DNA from: Algoriphagus vanfongensis DSM 17529
GTDB taxonomy: Bacteria; Bacteroidota; Bacteroidia; Cytophagales; Cyclobacteriaceae
Direction: 5' to 3'
Assembly (NCBI RefSeq): GCF_000429465.1
Contig: NZ_AUBX01000009.1
Location: 620,001-684,000, forward strand
DNA length: 64,000 nucleotides
A program made the position numbers and the translations under genes. Below are positions 42,455-52,300 of the stretch, in pieces. The notes beneath the pieces were generated by a model. It did no database searches, was not told the origin of the DNA, and saw nothing but the letters and a program-made list of their open reading frames with translations. Numbering within the stretch: the stretch's first letter is position 1; every line of letters begins with the position of its first letter.

Positions 42455-43954
42455 CTACACTTTTTTAGTATAGATATTTCCAAATCTATCCTTGGCCTCT
42501 ACTACCAGGTTTTCGGTAGAGTTTGGTTGGAAGAAAAACATGTGATCTGTAAGTTGAGGCTCCACCCATGTTCTTCTTGCCGGAAGCTGTGGACCAGTGT
42601 GTAGCTCCATACTCCACGGATCCTTTGCCATTAGTTTCATAGGTTGAGCGACTTTCATTCCATTTTCAAACCAAGACAATTCCCACTCTGGATCATAGTT
42701 CCAGCAATTGATAGAATGAAAATCCGGGAAATCCGGATGATATCCTTTGTCATAAACTCTCAATTGCTCACTGATATCCAGTCCAGTTCCTTTGTATTTC
42801 CACCTCAATTCAGATCCTCTGGCCTCATAGATTGCATAGCCATTCGGTGTGCCATCGTAGCAAATCGGTCCTGACCACCAGGCTCCACATACCGTCCCAT
42901 GACAGTGTTCGTAGACGTGACCAGAGATCATATTGTCATTGAAGTGTGTATGGCCTGACATGATATGAGCCTGATAGCCTTCCAGCATTCGATATAGATG
43001 CTCTCGATTGCTGACTGTCCCACCAAGTGTATCCCGATCAGGATAGCGTGTGACAGCCCCCGTGTATGTAGGAATATGAAGAGAAACTACTACGGTTTTT
43101 CCTTTTTCCACCTGTGCCAAATCCTGCTCCAGCCAGGCCAGTTGCTCTTCAGGAATGTAGCCGATATACTTCTGCCCAGAGTCCCTTCCCAAGTAAAAAA
43201 CATCATCCAATACCACATAATGAACTTCACCTCTATTCCAGGAGTAGTAGGTAGGACCGAAATGCCCCTTGAAAGTCGAGGTAGTCTGTCCGTCTGAACG
43301 TACCTGAAAATCCAGATCATGATTTCCGATAACTTGAAAAAAAGGAATCCCAGTAGCTGCAATACCTTGATTGTATTCTTTGAAAAGCTCAAGTCTGTCG
43401 AAGACCAGATCACCGCACCCTATGCCGAAAAGGTTCGGATCATTTAAGGAGCGTATAGTCTCCTGCACATCTGGAATCGCTACCGAGAGCAGCTGATCCG
43501 CCTCGTATTCATTTTGGATTTGAGTGTCTGACAAAAGCAAAAATTGATGCTTTTCATCCGAATGAGGTGCTTTTTCCAAATCGAAAAGAAAAGATTGGCT
43601 GCTGGAGCCTCCCTCTATTTTTTGAAAAAAAAGTGCGGAACCATTTTCTTGTTTTTTGATTACATGGCCCGATGGAATGGAAACAAAGACAAAATCTCTG
43701 TCATTTCCGGAGGTGAAACTAAACTCACCATTCTTGTCTGTCTGCACGACTACTCTCCCATCCGAAACCGCAACACCGGCTAGTCCTTTTCCTCCAGACC
43801 TCACTTTTCCTTTGATCTGGATGGGAATGAAAAACTGTGGATTTTGAAACTCAGACGCCTGCGTGAGCTCATTTCCAAGGGCTGATGCTCCCACCCCCAT
43901 CCATCCCAGAGAAGTCAATCCCAGGCCTTTGATAAAATCTCTTCTATTAAACAT
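42455..43954 (-). CDS. Calcineurin-like phosphoesterase with Tat signal
   Basis: 499 aa from the ATG at 43954. The N-terminus MFNRRDFIKGLGLTSLGW carries the twin-arginine motif RRDFIKG, so the folded enzyme is exported by Tat. An N-terminal beta domain (metallophosphoesterase N-type; SGGKGLAGVAVSDGRVVVQTDKNGEF) precedes the catalytic core with LLLSDTQIQNEYE, GCGDLVFDRL, QVIGNHDLDFQ and MSGHTHFND, which hold the two-metal site. A C-terminal beta domain ends the protein. In this family the substrates are varied phosphoesters. The classic D-x-H is D-x-Q here (SDTQI), as in many relatives. Confidence 0.9.
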   Translation of the reverse strand: MFNRRDFIKGLGLTSLGWMGVGASALGNELTQASEFQNPQFFIPIQIKGKVRSGGKGLAGVAVSDGRVVVQTDKNGEFSFTSGNDRDFVFVSIPSGHVIKKQENGSALFFQKIEGGSSSQSFLFDLEKAPHSDEKHQFLLLSDTQIQNEYEADQLLSVAIPDVQETIRSLNDPNLFGIGCGDLVFDRLELFKEYNQGIAATGIPFFQVIGNHDLDFQVRSDGQTTSTFKGHFGPTYYSWNRGEVHYVVLDDVFYLGRDSGQKYIGYIPEEQLAWLEQDLAQVEKGKTVVVSLHIPTYTGAVTRYPDRDTLGGTVSNREHLYRMLEGYQAHIMSGHTHFNDNMISGHVYEHCHGTVCGAWWSGPICYDGTPNGYAIYEARGSELRWKYKGTGLDISEQLRVYDKGYHPDFPDFHSINCWNYDPEWELSWFENGMKVAQPMKLMAKDPWSMELHTGPQLPARRTWVEPQLTDHMFFFQPNSTENLVVEAKDRFGNIYTKKV

Positions 43955-44188
43955 TGCTTCAAGGTTGATAGTAAAAACTAAGCGCAAATTGCAGGAATCC
44001 TACGCTAGAAAATCCCCAAAAACATAACTTATCAATTTCTTAACATCTGAGAAACCCCGCAATTCTGTCTCGATTTTATTGCAGTTTTAGAGAAATTTAG
44101 CAAACTTAAGCTGTTGATTTTGTACTCTTTACGAAGTCCTCGAATTCTCAATTTCGGTTTTTTATAGTTTTTTCAATCAAATAAATAC

Positions 44189-45250
44189 ATGGTAACCCAC
44201 TACATCATCACGAATCGGGAGGTCACTTCCAGAAGGTCTAAAAATTACATTTCTGTCAATAATCAAGAGTATATGAGAAAGGATGGAGATGAAGAAGCAA
44301 GGCATAACCTCCGCTACGGAACAATCTCTTTTGACCCAGCCAAAGCTAAAAAACTGAAGGATTTTTCTATTCAGATTCTGCCTGAAGTACCGGAAGAAAC
44401 TCTCGAAAAATACGCAGAAGACAAGGATGTCAACAAGGCAAAATTCCCATCTACCCAAGTTTTTGATGAACTCTACCAGTCTGGTCTCAAAGCTGGTAAA
44501 AAAACGGACGGTGAACTCAAGTCTGAGGATATTTTGGTTTTTGTGCATGGCTTCAAATCAGACTTGGAAACTGCCATGCAGACTATGGCAGAACTCCATC
44601 GCTGCTATGTCGAGCCTGAAAACTCACCCATCAAACACCTCGTGCTCTTCACTTGGCCTGCCAAAAAGAAACTGCTCAAGTACCGATCGGATGCTTACGA
44701 TGCCATGCAGTCGGGCTTTGCCCTGGCCAGGTCTATGGCTTCCCTTCGTGAATTTTTCAAAAAGAAATTCGTAGAAGAGAAAAAACCCATGTGTAATCAA
44801 AAAATTCATCTTCTATGTCACAGCATGGGAAATCGTGTACTGGAAAACATGATCAAGGGAATCGGTGATATCGGTATGGAAATAAGCACCACCTTCAGTG
44901 AAATCATTCTGGCTGGAGCAGATATCGATTACTATGCTTTGGAAAAAAACAATCCTCTCTACAAGCTGATTGATTTCGGAGAGCGAGTTCACGTCTACTA
45001 TCATAATAAGGACCAGGCGCTGGGAATCTCGGAACTGACCAAAAATGCGTTCAATAGGCTGGGCCGCTGGGGAGCCAAAAATTCGGTGGGATTGGCTGAT
45101 GACATTTACCAATGTGATGTGACAGAAATAGACGATGATAAAGGACTGCTGCATGAGGTCGTTCACCATTGGTACTATACCAATTCTAAAACGGTAGTAG
45201 AAGATATCATTACTGTTTTGATGGGAGGATATTCCAAATTCAACACCTAA
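44189..45250 (+). CDS. DUF900-type alpha/beta hydrolase
   Basis: 353 aa. LVFVHGFKSDLETAMQTMAEL (oxyanion-side HG motif), LVLFTWPAKKKLLKY and the nucleophile elbow HLLCHSMGNRVLENM (Ser212) are the signature of the DUF900 branch of alpha/beta hydrolases, which includes poorly studied esterase/lipase-like proteins. A VHHWYYTN stretch near the C-terminus may hold the catalytic His. The N-terminus has no signal peptide. It is followed 3 bp later by an M19-like gene, so the two are very likely one operon. Confidence 0.85.
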   Translation: MVTHYIITNREVTSRRSKNYISVNNQEYMRKDGDEEARHNLRYGTISFDPAKAKKLKDFSIQILPEVPEETLEKYAEDKDVNKAKFPSTQVFDELYQSGLKAGKKTDGELKSEDILVFVHGFKSDLETAMQTMAELHRCYVEPENSPIKHLVLFTWPAKKKLLKYRSDAYDAMQSGFALARSMASLREFFKKKFVEEKKPMCNQKIHLLCHSMGNRVLENMIKGIGDIGMEISTTFSEIILAGADIDYYALEKNNPLYKLIDFGERVHVYYHNKDQALGISELTKNAFNRLGRWGAKNSVGLADDIYQCDVTEIDDDKGLLHEVVHHWYYTNSKTVVEDIITVLMGGYSKFNT

Positions 45251-45253
45251 GCC

Positions 45254-46855
45254 ATGGCAGATCGGTACTTTTCAGATTTGCACTGCCACAATCACATGCG
45301 GGCGCATTTTCAGATGCAGGTGCACAAAGACAAATTCACAGCTGAAAATAAATATAGTCCTTGGACGGTGATCATGTCCAATGAGAGAAACCTCCAAAAG
45401 GGAACCATGGGGGCAAGTTACAGCCAGATCGATCTGGTCAAGTGCTGGAAATCCAACCTCAGGCTTACGTTCAATTCTCTCTACCCTCTCGAAAAACAAT
45501 TTGTAAAAGGAAGCAATATCCTAAAAGGAAAAAATAAACTGCTTAGAATCCTGACCACAGCTATTTTGGGAAAAGATGGCATCAGAAGAGATCTCCTCCA
45601 GTCCAACTATATGCGCATCCCGGATGCTCTAGTGGATTACTTCCAATCGGAAGGCTATGACTATTGGGAATCTCTGCAGCGCGAGAAGGAATTTGTATGC
45701 ATGGATTCTGGCAAAGTGATTTCCCAAAACAAAATCCATGTACCCAATGGACTCTTGAGAAATGAACGGCTGGCAGAGCGAAGAGCCAAGCAAGATCCAG
45801 AGACATATTTTGTGCAACAGGCAAGTTACTTGATTCCAAAAAATAGAGCAGAATTAAAAAAATCCCTTCAAAACAAAGATGAGATCACCATGATCCTCAC
45901 AATAGAAGGAGCTCATGCTTTGGGCACGGATACCGTCAAATCCATAACCACTATTTCCAAGAGAGTTCAAAGCATCAAAAATGACTGGGATGAGCCTATT
46001 TTCTTTATCACATTTGCCCATCATTTTTACAACTTTCTTTGCGGTCATGCTCATTCGATTCCAGCAGTAGGCGATGCGCTAATGGATCAATCTAACGGGA
46101 TCAATGAAACGTTCAATTCGGATGGGATGCGGATTTTACGGGAGCTCCTCGGTATCAATAGGTACTACAAAGTTGACTCAAATCTTGGCTATAGAATTCT
46201 GATCGATGTCAAGCACATGAGTGCCAAATCCAGAAAAGAGTATTATAAAGTCGTCGATAAGTGCCGGGAAAATGGTGATACTATACCGGTAATCGCTTCC
46301 CACTGTGGCTATTCCGGTCTGAGCACCCTACAAGATCACATCGACAATCAGGACAAAGAGTTTGATAAAAAATACAACAACAAGGGTCCTTTCAATCCAT
46401 GGAACATTAACATGTGCGATGAAGACATTGAAATGATCGTGAAGACAAAAGGTCTTTTCGGAATTTCTTTTGACCAGCGGATATTGGGGCTGAAAAAAGA
46501 AGATGATGACAAGCGAAATGGTGTGTCACTCGTATGGGACAATATTGAAGGAATACTGCTTAGTGCCACAACCAACCCCAACTTGCAAGGTGAAGATCCG
46601 CTCCAGATCTGGAACTGCATTACGATAGGAACTGATTTCGAAGGATTAATCGATCCGGTCGACCCTTACCCCACCGCAATGGAATTTGAGCAGTTTGCCA
46701 ACAACCTAGTTTTCGTCATGGACCAGGCCCGTAAAGATTCCAAAAACAAGCACCTTCAACATTTGAAGTCCAGAGAAGATGTAGTCCAAGCAGTGGACCG
46801 TTTTTGCTACCTCAATGCGGAAGAGTTTGTTTTAAAACATTACCCTAAGAAATAG
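45254..46855 (+). CDS. Membrane-dipeptidase-like (peptidase M19 fold) metal-dependent hydrolase
   Basis: 533 aa. The N-terminus FSDLHCHNHM gives an HxH metal site, as in the M19/amidohydrolase barrel. LTIEGAHALG carries a conserved Glu, TFAHHFYNFLCGHAH a His pair, LIDVKHMSAKSR a His/Lys stretch, and VIASHCGYSGL another His. It is about 150 residues longer than typical renal dipeptidase, with an N-terminal insert between residues 20 and 170. No signal peptide is seen, unlike the usual exported M19 enzymes. It is coupled to the DUF900 hydrolase with a 3-bp gap. The substrate is unknown. Confidence 0.8.
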   Translation: MADRYFSDLHCHNHMRAHFQMQVHKDKFTAENKYSPWTVIMSNERNLQKGTMGASYSQIDLVKCWKSNLRLTFNSLYPLEKQFVKGSNILKGKNKLLRILTTAILGKDGIRRDLLQSNYMRIPDALVDYFQSEGYDYWESLQREKEFVCMDSGKVISQNKIHVPNGLLRNERLAERRAKQDPETYFVQQASYLIPKNRAELKKSLQNKDEITMILTIEGAHALGTDTVKSITTISKRVQSIKNDWDEPIFFITFAHHFYNFLCGHAHSIPAVGDALMDQSNGINETFNSDGMRILRELLGINRYYKVDSNLGYRILIDVKHMSAKSRKEYYKVVDKCRENGDTIPVIASHCGYSGLSTLQDHIDNQDKEFDKKYNNKGPFNPWNINMCDEDIEMIVKTKGLFGISFDQRILGLKKEDDDKRNGVSLVWDNIEGILLSATTNPNLQGEDPLQIWNCITIGTDFEGLIDPVDPYPTAMEFEQFANNLVFVMDQARKDSKNKHLQHLKSREDVVQAVDRFCYLNAEEFVLKHYPKK

Positions 46856-46877
46856 ATAAGAAACCTGAAACCCTCTC

Positions 46878-47840
46878 CTACTCTTCCTCTCCAAATATCT
46901 CCTTCACTACCCAGCCTTTGCCCCAATTTTCTTTTTCCTCCTCTGACCAGAGTTCAGGAAAGAAAATTACTTTTTGGAAGCGCGGAGGAAGGTATTTCTG
47001 CCAGTTGGTACCACCTGTCGCTGCGATATCCACAGGGTCTCGATGCAGGTATCTCACAGCCGATTTGTAATGAGCCAGTGGCCAGAAGACATTCGCTTTC
47101 AGATCAAATTTCCGCATCAATTCTGTCAGCTCATCCGTAGGATTTTCCATCTCCATGTACTTCTGCCAGATATTCTTTCTTCGGTAGTCATCAATCAGCT
47201 CCTTCAATTGCTTACCGTACTTCGCCTCGAAATTCTTCAGAGTCAGCGTTTTTTCTCCTGTAGCCAGCTCTATCGCTCCCTGCTGCCAGTACAAATGCTC
47301 AAAAATATCATCTGCGGGTGAATGATAGTCAAATTCATCTCTTCGAGTCAAGGTCACCAGATGATGTGCATCGGTAGACATCAATTCTATTTCCCTGTAT
47401 TGAGCACTTTGGAAACCAGAGGAAGGTAACAAAGACATTCTAAACTTGAGGAATTGATCCTTATCCATCCCTTTCCACATCACAGCATAGGACCCCACCA
47501 ATTGATCAAAATACATATTGATCCGCTCAAGATGCTTGCAAAAATCCGATTCAGTCAGACATTTTTCCTCAGCTATCTGCTCGATCTCATTGATGATCAA
47601 CTTGAAGTACAATTCCGTAATCTGATGATACATGATAAAAATCTTCTCATCTTTTTGATTCGTCTTCGGCTGCTGAAGTGACAGAAGCACATCCAGATTG
47701 ATATAATCCCAGTAGGTCAAATAGTCTGCATAGAGAAGCCCTTCCAGATACGAAAGCATGTCCTGCCCCGAGGCCTTGTATTTTTCTTCAAGTAGTTTGA
47801 TCTTATCTAGAATCTGGGAATTGAACTGGTACTCAGCCAT
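46878..47840 (-). CDS. kynA: Tryptophan 2,3-dioxygenase
   Basis: 320 aa. The heme enzyme opens the indole ring of tryptophan to give N-formylkynurenine. Seen: YADYLTYWDYINLDVLLSLQ, the heme/substrate-binding YHQITELYFKLI, SSGFQSAQYREIE, and the C-terminal HYKSAVRYLHR and ATGGTNWQKYLPPRFQ. Length and motif order are typical of bacterial TDO. It is divergent from glutaryl-CoA dehydrogenase (47957) over about 116 bp, which hints at tryptophan catabolism in this organism. Other kynurenine-pathway genes are not in the window. Confidence 0.95.
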   Translation of the reverse strand: MAEYQFNSQILDKIKLLEEKYKASGQDMLSYLEGLLYADYLTYWDYINLDVLLSLQQPKTNQKDEKIFIMYHQITELYFKLIINEIEQIAEEKCLTESDFCKHLERINMYFDQLVGSYAVMWKGMDKDQFLKFRMSLLPSSGFQSAQYREIELMSTDAHHLVTLTRRDEFDYHSPADDIFEHLYWQQGAIELATGEKTLTLKNFEAKYGKQLKELIDDYRRKNIWQKYMEMENPTDELTELMRKFDLKANVFWPLAHYKSAVRYLHRDPVDIAATGGTNWQKYLPPRFQKVIFFPELWSEEEKENWGKGWVVKEIFGEEE

Positions 47841-47956
47841 CGGTAAATTGAGGGAAAAATGATAGTTTTATAGCTGCTGATTCCTTAGTTTGGAAAAGTC
47901 GCGCTATTGAATTGCCCGACAAAAATCACTGATTCATTTTAATAAACCAAAATACC

Positions 47957-49162
47957 ATGGCAGGAGTTGAAATCCACAAATCTCAAAAGCAGGATAATTT
48001 CGAAGGAGTTGATTTTTTGGAAATTGATGATTTGCTGACAGAGGAGCAAAAACTCATTCGGTCCTCTGTTCGTGATTTTGTCAAAAAAGAAATCTCGCCC
48101 TATATCGAAGATTGGTCTCAAAAAGCTCATTTTCCAACGGAAATCGTCAAGAAATTTGGCGATGTAGGCGCATTTGGACCTCAAATTCCAGCAGAATACG
48201 GAGGAGGAGGATTGGATTACATTTCATACGGACTCATCATGCAAGAGATCGAAAGGGGCGATTCTGGTATGCGATCTACCGCTTCTGTTCAGGGTTCCTT
48301 GGTGATGTATCCGATCTATAAGTTTGGCTCTGAAGAGCAAAAGAAAAAATACCTCCCTAAACTTGGCTCTGGCGAAATGCTCGGTTGCTTTGGGTTGACT
48401 GAACCGGATCACGGCTCCAATCCCAGCGGGATGGTAACCAATTTCAAAGACATGGGAGACCATTACCTTCTCAATGGTGCCAAGATGTGGATTTCCAATT
48501 CACCCCAAGCGGATATTGCGGTCGTCTGGGCAAAAAATGAAGAAGGCAGAATCCACGGCTTGATCGTCGAGAGAGGCATGGAAGGTTTCTCTACTCCAGA
48601 AACTCATAATAAATGGTCGCTACGGGCCTCCTGCACCGGTGAATTGGTTTTTGACAACGTGAAAGTACCCAAGGAAAATCTACTACCTGGCAAATCAGGA
48701 TTGGGAGCTCCCTTGATGTGCTTGGACTCAGCAAGATTTGGAATTGCCTGGGGTGCCATCGGTGCAGCAATGGACTGCTACGAATCAGCCAGAAAATATG
48801 CCGCAGAGCGAATCCAGTTTGACAAGCCCATTGCCAGCTTTCAATTGGTGCAGAAAAAACTATCCGAGATGCTTACAGAAATCACCAAAGCTCAGCTTTT
48901 GGCGTGGAAAGTCGGCAAAATGATGAATGAAGGGAAAGCGAAAACTGTCCACATATCTATGGCCAAGAGAAACAACGTCGATATGGCTCTGACGATTGCC
49001 AGAGAAGCGAGACAAATCCATGGTGGTATGGGAATCACAGGGGAATACCCTATCATGCGGCACATGATGAATCTGGAATCGGTGATTACGTATGAGGGAA
49101 CTCATGATATTCACCTGCTGATCTTAGGAAATGAAATCACTGGAATCCCGGCATTCAAATAG
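47957..49162 (+). CDS. gcdH: Glutaryl-CoA dehydrogenase
   Basis: 401 aa acyl-CoA dehydrogenase. Diagnostic stretches are RGDSGMRSTASVQGSLVMYPI (Arg106, the glutaryl-specific arginine), GCFGLTEPDHGSNPSGM, RIQFDKPIASFQLVQKKL, and the catalytic Glu380 in YEGTHDIHLLILG. Together these separate it from short-chain acyl-CoA dehydrogenases. It oxidatively decarboxylates glutaryl-CoA to crotonyl-CoA in lysine/tryptophan breakdown, using FAD and electron-transfer flavoprotein. It is divergent from tryptophan dioxygenase. The 3-hydroxybutyryl-CoA dehydrogenase at 34260 would act two steps later. Confidence 0.93.
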   Translation: MAGVEIHKSQKQDNFEGVDFLEIDDLLTEEQKLIRSSVRDFVKKEISPYIEDWSQKAHFPTEIVKKFGDVGAFGPQIPAEYGGGGLDYISYGLIMQEIERGDSGMRSTASVQGSLVMYPIYKFGSEEQKKKYLPKLGSGEMLGCFGLTEPDHGSNPSGMVTNFKDMGDHYLLNGAKMWISNSPQADIAVVWAKNEEGRIHGLIVERGMEGFSTPETHNKWSLRASCTGELVFDNVKVPKENLLPGKSGLGAPLMCLDSARFGIAWGAIGAAMDCYESARKYAAERIQFDKPIASFQLVQKKLSEMLTEITKAQLLAWKVGKMMNEGKAKTVHISMAKRNNVDMALTIAREARQIHGGMGITGEYPIMRHMMNLESVITYEGTHDIHLLILGNEITGIPAFK

Positions 49163-49242
49163 TCTTTTCCCTACAGGTTTACCCTGATTCGTTTAAAGAA
49201 TATCGTGGATAATTTTTAAAATCAGATAGAGTTCTAAAAATT

Positions 49243-49276
49243 AGAGGCCCCTGAAACTGGATTTCAGGGGCTTTAT
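49243..49276. terminator. Terminator between gcdH and the T9SS cargo gene
   Basis: GCCCCTGAAA (49247-49256) pairs perfectly with TTTCAGGGGC (49262-49271) over a 5-nt loop, with TTTATTATT following. Confidence 0.8.
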
Positions 49277-49317
49277 TATTTCACATGATTTTATTTCAAT
49301 AGCAAAAAACTTCGATT

Positions 49318-52300
49318 TCAATCCAGTTTGATAAACCTCCCCAAGAAAATCTTTTGGGCTTGACTATCTATCCAAACAGTGTAAGTACCATTCGCTAACG
49401 TGGATACATCCAGCCTGATTTGCTGATCAGATTGGTAAAGCAAGATGGCTGATGCGCTCACATCTCTCCCATTGAGATCAAAAATTCTCCAAGAATTCTC
49501 TGCAAAGGCCAAATCACCTTGAGGCTCCAAAATGAGTTCAGCCTGGCTAGGATTTGGGTAAATGATCAAAGCTTCTGCTTCAATCTGTTGTCCGCCCGGT
49601 AAGCCTGAAATCGTCAAGTCGACTGGATTCAATTCTGTAGCACATCCGGCAGAATTTGTGACAATCACAGAAAAAGAACCCATCTGATGGACTTCTAATT
49701 CACGCTCAGTAGCTTCAGTCAGAATTTCTCCATTTCTATACCACTGATACGTAAAATCTCCTTCGGGAGCCCTTAATCTATTTCCGTCAACATGAATTTC
49801 CCCGGAAGGTGAAACCACTTTTTTGACTTCCAAGTCATTGCTTTCCCATATGCATCCATCTTGATATCGTATTACTGCATGGTAAATTCCCGCCTCTTCA
49901 ATTGTCAGAGAATTCCCTGTCTGATTTGGGATTTCCACTCCATTCTTTCTCCATCGGACTACTTCAAAAGCAGCATCAGAGTTTAGTGACAATTCACTTG
50001 CTTCCCCCTCACAGAAAAAATCTTCACCTGTCAAAATCACTGGAGAACTCACCTCTTTGGTCAAAAATAAGAACGCGGACATTTCGGTGACATTTCCAGA
50101 AAAATCCTCCGCTCTAATTCCGATTTTTATTTCCTCTTTAAAGTCCTCACAGCCGATCTTTGTTTTGTTGATGGTCAAAGACTTAATCCCGCAATTGTCG
50201 GTGACATTCTCAACAAACATTTCTGGATTTAAAGTGATCTCACCTTTCGATGGATCAAAAGTCAAGGTTTGATTTTTAGGACTGATTTGTGGCTTTTGGG
50301 TATCCAAAACCAGCACTTTCACAGACTCTTCCCAGACTTTCCCTTCCTTACTTTCTATGCGGATTTCCACCCAATTATCCCCTCTTTTTTCACAATTAAA
50401 TGTCAAATCAGAAGTAGTGATTTCTAGCTCTTCAGATGGAGGCCAGGAAGTAAACAAATCCTCAATGGCTAGAAGTGCCTGTCCATCGTCATTCAATACC
50501 AGCTCGATCTTTTCCACTGTGGGAGGAAAAGGAACCTCTGACAAAGCCAATTGCAGCCGCTCAGACTCAACGATACACCCAGAACTCAGCCTCAATTGTG
50601 CATAATAAACCCCAGCTTTTTCTACTTCGATTGCTTTGCCCTTGATGCCTTCTAGAAGACTCCCATTTCGGTACCATGCCAGTACTTCAAAATCAAGTTC
50701 TTCACCAAGAATGAGTTCAGAGGTTCCCCCTTCATAAAGCGGCTTATTGGCTTGTAGGCTGACTTTTTTGGACTCAATTATAGTTAGCTTTAACTCAATA
50801 TTTTTCGAGACCTCATTTCCAGCAAAATCTTTTACAGTCAAAACAACTTCCGGCAGAGAACTCAAATCTTCGCAAGTAAAAAGTGTTCTACTTAAACTTA
50901 CACTCTGTATGCCGCAGTTATCTGATATAGAGTTTATAAACATTTCAGGTTCGATGTTCAAGCTACCCTGGACTATATCAAATTCTAATTCTGTAGTCTT
51001 GATATCAACAATCGGAAAAATTGAATCTTTAACTTCAACCAGCAAATCCTGCTTCCAACTAGTCCCATTTGTGTCTGAGATTGTCACCAAAACTTCATTT
51101 TCTCCCAACTGCTCACAAGTAAATAATGGTCCCATTGAATATTCAGCATTCCAATTTTCAGCTGGGTCATTTTCTAGGAAGTCTTTTAGAGTAGCTTGAA
51201 TTTTCCCTTCCTCATTCAAGTACAAAGCTATTTGATCTCTAAAAATGGGTTTTTCCTGAAAATCCTGAAAAGTAACCTGAAATACTCCGAAGGATTCATC
51301 GGTATGAACAGGCTCATGTGGCATATTTCCCTTAGGAGCCAAAGAAACTTGGTGATTCATGGGGAAATCTATAAGTTGATTTTTCAATTCCCCATTTACT
51401 TTATATTCCGCATCAAATGGATTTTGGAAATCCTGAATTTGGAATACTGTACCTTCTGAAATACCAAAAGATGAAAAATCAACTTTGACTGATGAGGATT
51501 TGCTTGGGTTTGCGATGGTAACATAAAACCTCTTACCATCATATTTATTCTGCCTAATCCAAACTTTAGGTTCTGTCGGAATTGTGAATTTCAAGTGGCT
51601 ATTCTTGTCATAGCCTGAATTTGCTTTCCATTCATCAAATGAAAAACCGGAAAATGTCGAAATATTTTCAATGTTCTGAAAGTAAAAGTTCTCATCCCAA
51701 TTTGCCTCTTCTATCAAAGCTGGATCTGTCAAAAAATGGATGAAGTTACCATGAAGATTATAAAATATATTTTTAGTGAATTCAAACCTGTTAAGAGGTT
51801 GAATTTCTACCATATTTCTCCCACCGTACAAAAAGTTTTCGGTGAATTCAAAATTGTCATTAGGCTGAAATGTCCTACCTAAACTCACATTACTAACTTG
51901 AGTTTCATTCAATCTTCCTCCTTGTAAGTCAGAATAAAAAATATTTCCAGACACGCTCATGGCATAGCTAAAATTGTTAGCAGAGCCTATTGTAAAATTA
52001 TGAGGTGGTCGAAATAAAAAAGGATTAAAATTGGCGATTACCCCAGTATTAAACGAAGTGTTATCGAGACTTATAATCCCTCCATTTTGTGGGTTTGTAG
52101 TGTAAATATTAATGCCTTGAGAAGCATTTTGAAATATCACATTATTCTGTAAAATTTTAGGCCTATCTGCATCGTCGTGCTGTATATACATACCGTGTCC
52201 AGTGCCACGTAAGGCTGCTTGTGTCCCATTGTTGAAAATTATACATCCATAGACTTCCAAATCCAAAGAAGGTCTCCATAGTTGAAGTCCCCCTCCAGCA

